From positions 1-53,307 of the forward strand of contig JAJZXJ010000012.1 in assembly GCA_021802425.1 (NCBI GenBank): a stretch of DNA of 53,307 nucleotides, read 5' to 3'. Within the stretch, counting starts at the first letter, position 1. Each line of letters opens with the position of its first letter. Below the pieces are notes generated by a model. That model saw nothing but the letters and a program-made list of their open reading frames with translations, had not been told where the DNA came from and searched no databases. The DNA comes from Acidulodesulfobacterium sp021802425. Lineage in GTDB: Bacteria > SZUA-79 > Acidulodesulfobacterales > Acidulodesulfobacteraceae. The position numbers and the translations under genes were made by a program. Below, piece after piece: positions 26,460 through 33,016 of this stretch.

Positions 26460-26903
26460 TCAAAAGCCTATTTGAGACATCGTAGCGGCAATCGATTCAA
26501 AATTAGTTTTGGCGCCTTCAAAGTTTGCATCCCATAAATCCTTATTCCATATTTCGAACCTGTTTATTATTCCGACAAGTATTATTTCTTTATCTAAGTT
26601 TCCGCCGATTTTAAGCGACTGTGGAATGAGAAATCTGTCCATTTTGTCAAGTTCAACCCCCTCCGCTCCTGAAAAAAAATATCTCAAAAACTCAAGGACA
26701 TCTTTCTGCATAGAGGGCAGTTTAAGCGCTTTTTCTTCCAATTTGCGCCATTCTTCCATGGGATAAGCAACAAGGCATTTATCGAGGTTTGTAATTACAA
26801 GAGAGGTATTGTTATAATTTGAGATAAGAGATTCCTTAATCTTCTGTGGAAGTTTAACCCTGCCTTTGTCGTCGATTGAATGAATATATCTTCCGCTAAA
26901 CAT
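26460..26903 (-). CDS. mraZ: Transcriptional regulator MraZ
   Basis: The protein is 147 residues from the ATG at 26903, with two tandem SpoVT/AbrB-like DNA-binding motifs. It starts MFSGRYIHSIDDKGRVKLPQKIKE and includes the second-repeat hallmark VELDKMDRFLIPQSL and the segment GIINRFEIWNKDLWD. MraZ forms rings and represses the dcw operon by binding direct repeats. A longer frame from GTG 26954 would start within the operator repeats, so the ATG is preferred although no ribosome binding site is visible and the leader is very AT-rich. It is the first gene of the operon. Confidence 0.94.
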   Translation of the reverse strand: MFSGRYIHSIDDKGRVKLPQKIKESLISNYNNTSLVITNLDKCLVAYPMEEWRKLEEKALKLPSMQKDVLEFLRYFFSGAEGVELDKMDRFLIPQSLKIGGNLDKEIILVGIINRFEIWNKDLWDANFEGAKTNFESIAATMSQIGF

Positions 26904-26940
26904 AAAATTAAAAATATATTTAAATATATTTAATAAGTTA

Positions 26941-26964
26941 CCACTTTTTACCACTTTTTACCAC
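26941..26964 (-). promoter_or_regulatory. Putative MraZ operator (three GTGG repeats)
   Basis: The minus strand carries GTGGTAAAAA-GTGGTAAAAA-GTGG, three GTGG units at an exact 10-bp period, 38-61 nt upstream of the mraZ ATG and just after the predicted -10 box. MraZ is known to bind such TGGG/GTGG direct repeats in other bacteria, so this is very probably its autoregulatory site. Confidence 0.8.
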
Positions 26965-26970
26965 ATTTAA

Positions 26971-26999
26971 ATAATATTAACAAATTTAATAAAAGTCAA
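26971..26999 (-). promoter_or_regulatory. Predicted sigma-70-type promoter of the dcw operon
   Basis: The minus strand reads TTGACT (26999-26994), 17 nt, TATTAT (26976-26971). The start of transcription would fall at the edge of the GTGG repeats, so MraZ bound there would block initiation. Confidence 0.75.
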
Positions 27000-27051
27000 G
27001 CGAATTGAATAAAAAAATTTTATTAAATATAAATACATTTGAAGAAAAAGG

Positions 27052-27085
27052 AAAAGGGGGACAGATTTAAATCTGTCCCCCTTTT
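27052..27085. repeat. 34-bp perfect palindrome, GGGGGACAGATTT family
   Basis: A perfect inverted repeat with the same core as 4896-4937. It lies 4 nt past the stop of the 27090 gene. On the minus strand the hairpin is followed by a T-rich run (TTTTCCTTTTT), so it could double as an intrinsic terminator separating that gene from the dcw promoter. Confidence 0.85.
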
Positions 27086-27089
27086 TTAA

Positions 27090-27464
27090 TTAAAAAAAAT
27101 AGGTATGATTAACTGTTTGCTTTAAATTATGCAGGGTGAGCATTCCGGCAATTTGAAACGGCTGGATTAGCATATCTTCTTCGAGGCTTAAGAGTTCTTT
27201 GCTTTTTGAGCAAATATATACGGCTGGTGAATTTTTTAGCAAATCGGTAAGATTTTCGGCTATTAAATCCTTAAATTTTTTATCTATACGGGGATTTTCG
27301 GCTATATTTTTTGTATAAAGCAAGGGGGATCTAGCCATGCTGAATATATAGACCTTATTTTCCATAACGGCTAAAGTTCTTGCAAATATTAAACCGGCTA
27401 TACATTTTTCCGGTTCTGTTTCGGGGTCGGCAAGCTGGACTATTAAAATTTTTTCGTCTTCCAT
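27090..27464 (-). CDS. DsrE-like small protein (hypothetical)
   Basis: This is a 124-residue soluble protein. A beta strand ILIVQLADPE is followed by a helix (CIAGLIFARTLAVMENKVYIFSMARSPLLY) and a later strand (PAVYICSKSKELL), then QPFQIAGMLTLHNLKQTVNHTYFF. This alpha/beta alternation resembles the DsrE/DsrF/YchN sulfur-relay fold, but the assignment is tentative. Cysteines are present at CIAG and VYICSK; neither sits in a diagnostic DsrE context. It is the last gene after glpX and an SDR gene on the same strand. Confidence 0.4.
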   Translation of the reverse strand: MEDEKILIVQLADPETEPEKCIAGLIFARTLAVMENKVYIFSMARSPLLYTKNIAENPRIDKKFKDLIAENLTDLLKNSPAVYICSKSKELLSLEEDMLIQPFQIAGMLTLHNLKQTVNHTYFF

Positions 27465-27482
27465 TCCGTCTTATATAATATT

Positions 27483-28403
27483 TTAGTTATATTTTTTATG
27501 TAAATATTCTTTAAGCCAGTCTTTTAAGCGCGTTCTTTTTAACTTAAGCAGTTCGTCTGTCCCTTTCATATCTCCGCCGCAAATATTATCATGCTTTAGC
27601 ATTCTAATTTGGTCGGATGTTATGGGCAGATTTTTAATAACGGGCAATGGTAATCTTTCAAAAATGCCTAAGGATTTTTCTGCTATAAAAGAAGGCGTAT
27701 GAAGTTTTAATTTCTTGGGAGGGGATAATTCCATAATTAAATCTATCATACCCTCAAAGGTGTAAACATCCGGGCCGCATAGTTGGAAAACCCTGTTCGC
27801 CGCCTTTTCGTTATATAAAGAATTGTTATATGCATCGGCAATGGAAAAAACATCTATCGGAGCAAATTTAGTTTCTCCCGTTCCGATTATCGGAACAAAT
27901 GCCCTTGTTTTTACTAAATTTATGAGGTCGTCAAAAAAAGCCGCATTGTCCCCAAAAATCAAAGAAGGTCTGAAAACCGTCCATTTTAAACCCGAATTTT
28001 TAACAAGCGCTTCACCCTCGTATTTTGTGGAAAAGTATTCGGAATCACTAACCGCTGCGCCAAGCGCGCTCATATGGATAAATCTGTCTATGCCGTTTTT
28101 TTTTGCCAAATCCAAGAGTATCTCCACATAATCCACATGAACCTTTTGAAATGAGAAATCCGGCCGGCTCCTTATTATCCCGATAAGGTTTATTATTGCG
28201 TCAAATCTATTATTGGACAAAAAACCGTTTACGGCATCTTTATCTTCAAGGGTTCCTTCAAAAACTTCAAAGCCCTGTTCTTTTAATTTTGGAATTTTCT
28301 TTTTATTGCGCTCTAAAAGCGTAACGGAAGCGCCAAAAGATTTAATTTTTTCGGATACCACCGAGCCTGCAAACCCGGTTCCGCCGGTAATAAAAATCCT
28401 CAT
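27483..28403 (-). CDS. Atypical SDR, NDUFA9-like NAD(P)-binding protein
   Basis: This 306-residue Rossmann protein opens with MRIFITGGTGFAGSVVSEKI (GxxGxxG nucleotide site), then NLIGIIR, HMSALGA in place of the usual serine, YFSTKYEGEALVKNSGLKWTVFRPSLIFG (YxxxK), and GTGETKFAPIDVFSIADA. These are typical of the NDUFA9/complex I 39 kDa-like subgroup of extended SDRs. Bacterial members act on quinone- or lipid-related substrates or are non-catalytic. The exact substrate is unknown. It lies downstream of glpX. Confidence 0.8.
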   Translation of the reverse strand: MRIFITGGTGFAGSVVSEKIKSFGASVTLLERNKKKIPKLKEQGFEVFEGTLEDKDAVNGFLSNNRFDAIINLIGIIRSRPDFSFQKVHVDYVEILLDLAKKNGIDRFIHMSALGAAVSDSEYFSTKYEGEALVKNSGLKWTVFRPSLIFGDNAAFFDDLINLVKTRAFVPIIGTGETKFAPIDVFSIADAYNNSLYNEKAANRVFQLCGPDVYTFEGMIDLIMELSPPKKLKLHTPSFIAEKSLGIFERLPLPVIKNLPITSDQIRMLKHDNICGGDMKGTDELLKLKRTRLKDWLKEYLHKKYN

Positions 28404-28453
28404 ATTCTTCCCTCTATAACGGAGGATCGAGACTTAAGCCTCCAAAAACTGAA

Positions 28454-29410
28454 TTATTTTATTTGCTTGTAATTAAAATAATGAATAGCCTCTATATACC
28501 TGATGGTTCCGGTCTTTGACCTCATGACGACGGAGTAAGTCTTTGCTCCGCCCTGAAAAAAATCCACGCCCTTGAGATAATCGCCTCCGGTAACGCCCGT
28601 TGCAACAAATATGACATCGCCTGCGGCAAGCTCGTTAATATTATATATTTTATTTAAATCTTTTATTCCCATTTTTACGGCCCGCTCTTTTTCCTCCTCG
28701 TTCCTGAATGAAAGCCTACCCTGCATATCTCCGCCGACGCATCTTAACGCCGCAGCGCCAAGAACGCCTTCGGGAGCGCCGCCGGTACCCATAAGGACAT
28801 CTATTCCTGAATCCTCTTTTGCCGTTGCTATCGCGCCTGCGACATCTCCGTCCTGAATTAACTTAATCCTTGCTCCGGTTTTTCTTACCTCTTCTATTAA
28901 AGCCTTGTGCCTTTCGCGGTTAAGGATAATAACGGTTAAGTCCTCGACATATCTGTTTAAAACCTCCGCGATTCTGTGAAGATTTTCGGTTGGGGACAAA
29001 TTAATATCTATAACTCCTTTTGCCTTAGGGCCGACGGCTATCTTCTGCATATATGTATCCGGGGCGTGAAGAAAGTTTCCCTTATCGCCTATTGCCATAA
29101 CGGCAATGGCATTCGGAGCGCTTGTAGCTGCCAATGTCGTTCCTTCTAAAGGATCAACGGCTATATCGACCTTTTGTCCTTTTCCGCTTCCCACTTTTTC
29201 TCCGATATAAAGCATGGGGGCTTCGTCTCTTTCACCTTCCCCTATAACGATTGTCCCATCGACATCTATATACTCGAGGGAGTTTCTCATCGATTCAACC
29301 GCGGCCCTATCCGCCGCCTTTTCATCCCCTCTGCCGATAAACCTTGCAACGGATATGGCGGCATGCTCCGTAACCCTGACAAATTCGATCGTTAACGCTT
29401 TATCATCCAT
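28454..29410 (-). CDS. glpX: Class II fructose-1,6-bisphosphatase
   Basis: This 318-residue enzyme matches GlpX over its length: AAISVARFIGRGDEKAADRAAVESMR, VIGEGERDEAPMLYIGEKVG, DIAVDPLEGTT, the LPSPTENL-like segment (SPTENLHRIAEVL), GSGIDVLMGTGGAPEGVLGAAALRCVGGDMQGRL, and GVTGGDYLKGV. It dephosphorylates fructose 1,6-bisphosphate in gluconeogenesis, using Mn2+. In this window it supports hexose synthesis from fixed carbon. A GGGGAGGAG ribosome site precedes the start. Confidence 0.96.
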   Translation of the reverse strand: MDDKALTIEFVRVTEHAAISVARFIGRGDEKAADRAAVESMRNSLEYIDVDGTIVIGEGERDEAPMLYIGEKVGSGKGQKVDIAVDPLEGTTLAATSAPNAIAVMAIGDKGNFLHAPDTYMQKIAVGPKAKGVIDINLSPTENLHRIAEVLNRYVEDLTVIILNRERHKALIEEVRKTGARIKLIQDGDVAGAIATAKEDSGIDVLMGTGGAPEGVLGAAALRCVGGDMQGRLSFRNEEEKERAVKMGIKDLNKIYNINELAAGDVIFVATGVTGGDYLKGVDFFQGGAKTYSVVMRSKTGTIRYIEAIHYFNYKQIK

Positions 29411-29554
29411 AACTCCTCCCCCTGCTTATTCATATACATTATATCTTTTATGTTTTGCCCCATTATACCTTATATTTTATTCTAAAACAAGACATAGGCG
29501 ACCCCCAAAATTGCCGATAGAAAATCTTAAAAGAGCTTTAATGTGTTAAAAAGA

Positions 29555-29640
29555 CTGGATTCCTGCCTACGCAGGAATGACGCCCGTTGGGTGAAAAGTT
29601 AAATTCCGCGATTGTCATTCCTGCGTAGGCAGGAATCCAG
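29555..29640. repeat. Inverted repeat with 27-bp perfect arms
   Basis: Arms at 29555-29581 and 29614-29640 are perfect reverse complements. Each arm itself contains the smaller palindrome TTCCTGC-CTAC-GCAGGAA. The core TGGATTCCTGCCTACGCAGGAATGAC resembles a dispersed repeat common in bacterial genomes. It may be a small non-autonomous (MITE-like) element. Confidence 0.8.
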
Positions 29641-29661
29641 AAAATAATTTTCTATCGAATG

Positions 29662-29710
29662 GAAAAAGGGGTCTGATTTATTTTCGGAAAATAAATCAGA
29701 CCCCTTTTTC
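29662..29710. repeat. REP-like palindrome, GGGGTCTGATTT family
   Basis: Arms of 23 bp (29662-29684 and 29688-29710) with a 3-nt loop CGG. The arm GAAAAAGGGGTCTGATTTATTTT is built like the GGGGACAGATTT palindromes. On the minus strand it lies 67 nt downstream of the citryl-CoA lyase gene and ends in CCCCTTTTTC, so it could terminate that transcript. Confidence 0.8.
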
Positions 29711-29721
29711 ACTTTTTCATT

Positions 29722-29763
29722 GTTGACATACTCCCCATGCCTGAAGGCGGGGGCTTTACGGCG
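29722..29763. mobile_element. Possible IS200/IS605-family end remnant
   Basis: The sequence GTTGACATACTCCCC followed by a hairpin-forming GCCTGAAGGC and GGGGGCTTTACGG resembles the subterminal hairpin end of IS200/IS605 elements. No transposase or TnpB frame is nearby, so this would be only a scar. Confidence 0.4.
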
Positions 29764-29777
29764 ATGATTGGTAAATT

Positions 29778-30569
29778 TTACCCGCGCTCAGGAACCCCGT
29801 CATATTCATGTAAGTGCGGAGCTAATCTCCTGAAAGGCTTTTCTCTCATCCATTCCTCGAAAACCTGACCGACAAGTCCGCAGGAGCGGGCAATTATAAA
29901 AAATCCTTTGCCGAGCCTGTAATCGAATCCCATATCGGAAATTATTGCCGCAATGCAGCCGTCAACATTAAGCGGAAGTTTCTGTTCCGGTTTTTTCAGC
30001 CTGAATTCATCCGCAATTGCCGCGGCAAGTTTAACATAATTGCCGCCAAAATTTAAATCTCCGGCAACATCTAAAAGTCTTTTTGTCCTCGGGTCAACCG
30101 TATGCAATTTATGACCGTAACCTGCGAGCCTTTTTTTGTTTTTAATTGCGTCATCTACGATATTTTTTGCCATTTCTTCGATGCCCGCATCCGAGAGGTC
30201 TTCTTTTCCCTTCAAATAATCCTGAAACATCCTGGCGGCTTTCTCTATCGCTCCACCGTGCGCATCGCCGAGAGTCAATATTCCTGCGGCAACCGCGGCG
30301 TTAAGCGAATTCCCGCCGGAAAACACGGTTCTTGCGGCAACGGCTGAAGGTGTTGCAATACCTGCATCTATACTTGAAACAAAAATGGCATCTAACATTT
30401 TTGCCTCGTTTGGCGTAGGCATTTCACCTTTTAAAAGCAAAAAACAAACCTCGGCATAGGATTTATTTCCGATTAAGTTATCGAGATTGTAGCCTCTTAT
30501 AAGAATCTTTCCATCCTGATTGGATGTAATGGCAGTCCGCCATTCCTTCTGTGAATTTGTTTCGGGCAT
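29778..30569 (-). CDS. ccl: Citryl-CoA lyase (citrate-synthase fold)
   Basis: This 263-residue protein carries the three citrate-synthase-type catalytic positions: His104 in GDAHGGAIEKA, His153 in AGYGHKLHTVDPR, and Asp203 in NVDGCIAA. It matches the C-terminal lyase part of ATP-citrate lyase and the ~30 kDa free-standing Ccl of Hydrogenobacter, not a ~430-residue citrate synthase. Ccl splits citryl-CoA into acetyl-CoA and oxaloacetate, the second half of citrate cleavage in the reductive TCA cycle. The synthetase subunits are encoded directly upstream on the same strand, 121 nt away, which supports the role. Other citrate-synthase-like lyases are a less likely alternative. Confidence 0.85.
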   Translation of the reverse strand: MPETNSQKEWRTAITSNQDGKILIRGYNLDNLIGNKSYAEVCFLLLKGEMPTPNEAKMLDAIFVSSIDAGIATPSAVAARTVFSGGNSLNAAVAAGILTLGDAHGGAIEKAARMFQDYLKGKEDLSDAGIEEMAKNIVDDAIKNKKRLAGYGHKLHTVDPRTKRLLDVAGDLNFGGNYVKLAAAIADEFRLKKPEQKLPLNVDGCIAAIISDMGFDYRLGKGFFIIARSCGLVGQVFEEWMREKPFRRLAPHLHEYDGVPERG

Positions 30570-30618
30570 AGATTTAAACTCCTTTTATTTTTATTATGCA
30601 TTGATTTTAAAACAACGC

Positions 30619-30656
30619 CTCCCTTAGCCGGAGCCGCGCAGAAGAAACTAAGGGAG
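30619..30656. repeat. Inverted repeat between ccsB and ccl
   Basis: Nine-base arms CTCCCTTAG (30619-30627) and CTAAGGGAG (30648-30656) with a 20-nt GC-rich loop. A transcript hairpin here could adjust the ratio of lyase to synthetase, but no U run follows on the coding strand. Confidence 0.5.
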
Positions 30657-30690
30657 AATGAATTATATTTCTAAATATTGCCGACCCGGC

Positions 30691-31704
30691 TTACTTTAAT
30701 GTGCTATATAAGGGTCTGACATCGCTGGATGAGCTATCCTCAAAATCCCTTTTAACTCCGAGGGAAATCAATGCGTTAACAAGCTCGTGGTAAAATTTAG
30801 CGACTTTGATTGTGCCTGTTTTCTTTCCTACTTCCTCGAGCATTTTTATCTTATTCGTTGCCTTTCCCATACCTCTTTCTACGATTGCGCCTGCATGTCC
30901 AAAAGAAACCCCTTCGGGCATCATCTCCTGAAAAACACCCGCGACAAAAACGGCTAAAGGCTTAGTATAGCCGCCTTTGGCAACCAGTTCGGCAACCTGT
31001 TCTTCATATGTGCCGCCCGGTTCTCCCATTATAACGCAAGCCTGAACATTTTTGTCTTTTTCCAGTTCGGGCAAAACATCCGCAAATGTCGTGCAGGCTA
31101 TAACATCGCCTCCCACTGCCAGCGCCATATATATACCGAAGCCCCTTCTTTTAAACATTTCCGATGTGGTAACGGTAAGACCGCCGCTTTTTGAAAGAAC
31201 GACTATAGAGCCGTCTCTAAAAGCAATACTGGGGTCTTTTCCCCCGATTGCGCCAATCCTGCCCACAGACGGAACAAAACATCCCAAGGATGTCCCGCCG
31301 ATAATAGTAACTCCTTTTTCTCTTGCAAGTTCGTAAATTATGATGGAATCCCTGATAGGAACATGTTCCGTAATGATGTACATTAACTTAATGCCGTTAT
31401 CGATTAATTCATAAACGGCGTCGAGCACGGAAGTGGGAGGGACATATATAAGGCCGGTATTTACCGACTGCTTTAATTCCTTAACTTTCAAAGCTTCTTT
31501 TACGGTATCGAAAACGGGAACAGGGCAGTCATCTTTAAGAACTGTTCCTCCTTTTCCCGGAGTTACTCCGCATTTTACGATACCGGGATACAGTTTTTCT
31601 GATTCTATAACAACTTGAGACGCTTCTCTACCCGTGATACCGATTACGATAACACCTGTTCCGTCGTTTAAATACTTAGTACCTTTCATAGAATTAATCT
31701 CCAA
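30691..31704 (-). CDS. ccsB: Citryl-CoA synthetase small subunit (SucD-like)
   Basis: This 337-residue protein resembles the succinyl-CoA synthetase alpha subunit. It has a CoA-binding Rossmann domain (VIVIGITGREASQVVIESEKL, then VKCGVTPGKGG), GGTSLGCFVPSVGRIGAIGG, VVLSKSGGLTVTTSEMF, and the phosphohistidine loop SFGHAGAI with His270. SucD is usually about 290 residues; the ~36 kDa size here fits CcsB. With the large subunit it makes citryl-CoA from citrate, CoA and ATP. It starts 1 nt before the end of ccsA. Plain succinyl-CoA synthetase cannot be excluded from sequence alone, but the adjacent lyase and Icd argue for citrate. Confidence 0.82.
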   Translation of the reverse strand: MEINSMKGTKYLNDGTGVIVIGITGREASQVVIESEKLYPGIVKCGVTPGKGGTVLKDDCPVPVFDTVKEALKVKELKQSVNTGLIYVPPTSVLDAVYELIDNGIKLMYIITEHVPIRDSIIIYELAREKGVTIIGGTSLGCFVPSVGRIGAIGGKDPSIAFRDGSIVVLSKSGGLTVTTSEMFKRRGFGIYMALAVGGDVIACTTFADVLPELEKDKNVQACVIMGEPGGTYEEQVAELVAKGGYTKPLAVFVAGVFQEMMPEGVSFGHAGAIVERGMGKATNKIKMLEEVGKKTGTIKVAKFYHELVNALISLGVKRDFEDSSSSDVRPLYSTLK

Positions 31705-32946
31705 TCATATCATATTTTTAGATTTCAAAATCTCATAAAGCTTTTGCGGAGCCTCCGTAAGCGGGAGTTCCGAATCGTATATCACGCCGTTTATATTATT
31801 TTTTACAAAAGAGTCGTAGAGCATCTTTAATCCCTTTTGATATTCGGGACCGCTTCTTCTGACGACCCATACTAAACCTTCTGGAAATGTTCCGTCCTTT
31901 TTCATCTCCTCTATTGCGGAAACAAGACCTTCGCCGAGCGTAACATCTATTCGCGTATTGCTTGCCGTTCCGCCGCACACCAAAATGGCTTTTAGTCCGG
32001 GCTTGGAAAGAATGATTTTAGAAATTTTGTTCATCTTTTCCGCCGGCGGATTTCCGCCGATATCGGTAAGATTTGCAGGCTTCATTCCCAGAGCGAAAAC
32101 CGTTTCCGCCGTGATAGTCGAACCGCCGCCGCCAAATGTCATCATTCCTATGTCGCCGTCTAATTCAACATAAGAACCTGCTTTCCCCCTGTGGTCGTCT
32201 CTGTCTATTAAATGGGCAGCAGCCTCTCTTTCGGTAAGAGGTCTTCCCATAGCGCCCCTTGCGGTATATATTTTTGAAGGCGCGATTCTCGCATCGTCGT
32301 CTATCATCGTTACCGCATCTATTGCAAGAATTTTTTGTTTTTCGGAGTTTGCCTTATCGCCTGCAATAATTAACGGATTTACCTCTAAAAGCCGGGATTC
32401 CGAATTCCAGAATCCCTTATACATATTGGCAATAACCTCGGAAAGCTGTCTCAATACCGCTTTGTCGTCAAATCCGATTTCAACTAAATATTCCCTGACT
32501 TTATACGGAAAAAGTCCTTCGAGCGGATTTATTTCAAAGGTAAATATCGTTGACGGATCCTGCTCCTCGATGTCCACCCCGCCCTGAAGCGAAATGACAA
32601 AAACCGGGCGTCTCGGTTTTGAGGAATATGTAAAGCTCACATATAACTCCTTTATGATAGAAGCCTTTTCCTGTACAATGACGCTTACCGGTTTTTCCCC
32701 GTAAACCTCTGTCTCCATTAAAGCGCTAACATGCTCATTTGCCTCGTCTCCCGTTTTTGCAAACTTAACGGCGCCGGCTTTGCCTCTTTTTCCGACAAGC
32801 ACCTGCGATTTAATTACGACATCGCCGTACTGCTCCACAAAATCGGATACATTTTGCCCTGAATGCTGAACGACTAAGTACTTTGGAGTAGGGACACCAT
32901 ATTTTTTAAATATAGTGTCGTATGTTTCATATTCGTAAAGTTTCAT
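31705..32946 (-). CDS. ccsA: Citryl-CoA synthetase large subunit (SucC-like)
   Basis: This 413-residue ATP-grasp protein resembles the succinyl-CoA synthetase beta subunit: VVIKSQVLVGKRGKAGAVKFA, EVNPLIIAGDK, ELDGDIGMMTFGGGGSTITAETVF, LTDIGGNPPAEKM, and VCGGTASNTRIDVTLGEGLVSAI. Its ~46 kDa size matches CcsA of Hydrogenobacter rather than the shorter SucC. I start at the ATG at 32946, with GAGG 7 nt upstream and the conserved KLYEYE start; an upstream frame to 32979 is less likely. It is the first gene of the ccsA-ccsB-ccl set and lies 70 nt after icd. Confidence 0.83.
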   Translation of the reverse strand: MKLYEYETYDTIFKKYGVPTPKYLVVQHSGQNVSDFVEQYGDVVIKSQVLVGKRGKAGAVKFAKTGDEANEHVSALMETEVYGEKPVSVIVQEKASIIKELYVSFTYSSKPRRPVFVISLQGGVDIEEQDPSTIFTFEINPLEGLFPYKVREYLVEIGFDDKAVLRQLSEVIANMYKGFWNSESRLLEVNPLIIAGDKANSEKQKILAIDAVTMIDDDARIAPSKIYTARGAMGRPLTEREAAAHLIDRDDHRGKAGSYVELDGDIGMMTFGGGGSTITAETVFALGMKPANLTDIGGNPPAEKMNKISKIILSKPGLKAILVCGGTASNTRIDVTLGEGLVSAIEEMKKDGTFPEGLVWVVRRSGPEYQKGLKMLYDSFVKNNINGVIYDSELPLTEAPQKLYEILKSKNMI

Positions 32947-32973
32947 AAATAATCCTCGTTTTAACTTATCAAT

Positions 32974-33003
32974 CGGCATTCCCGCTAAGCGGCGGGAATG
33001 CCG
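32974..33003. repeat. Hairpin between icd and ccsA
   Basis: Twelve-base arms CGGCATTCCCGC (32974-32985) and GCGGGAATGCCG (32992-33003) around a 6-nt loop. It resembles an extragenic palindrome and lacks a T run, so it is not a classic terminator. Confidence 0.6.
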
Positions 33004-33016
33004 TCTTAATTATTTT

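Larger units (their letters stand above)
29411..29777. other. Intergenic repeat-rich region between glpX and citryl-CoA lyase
   Basis: These 367 bases contain no credible gene. They hold three distinct elements listed separately: a 27-bp inverted repeat pair (29555-29640), a REP-like palindrome (29662-29710) and a hairpin resembling an IS200/IS605-family end (29722-29763). The first 140 bases show the glpX ribosome site and nothing else recognised. Confidence 0.7.

Noticed and set aside
29778..30569. Truncated citrate synthase pseudogene
   Set aside because: All three catalytic positions are present and the length equals that of free-standing citryl-CoA lyase, so it is not a broken citrate synthase.
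30691..32946. Simple succinyl-CoA synthetase (sucCD)
   Set aside because: Both subunits are longer than typical SucC/SucD, and they are grouped with a citryl-CoA lyase and Icd, so the citryl-CoA synthetase reading is preferred, though not proven.
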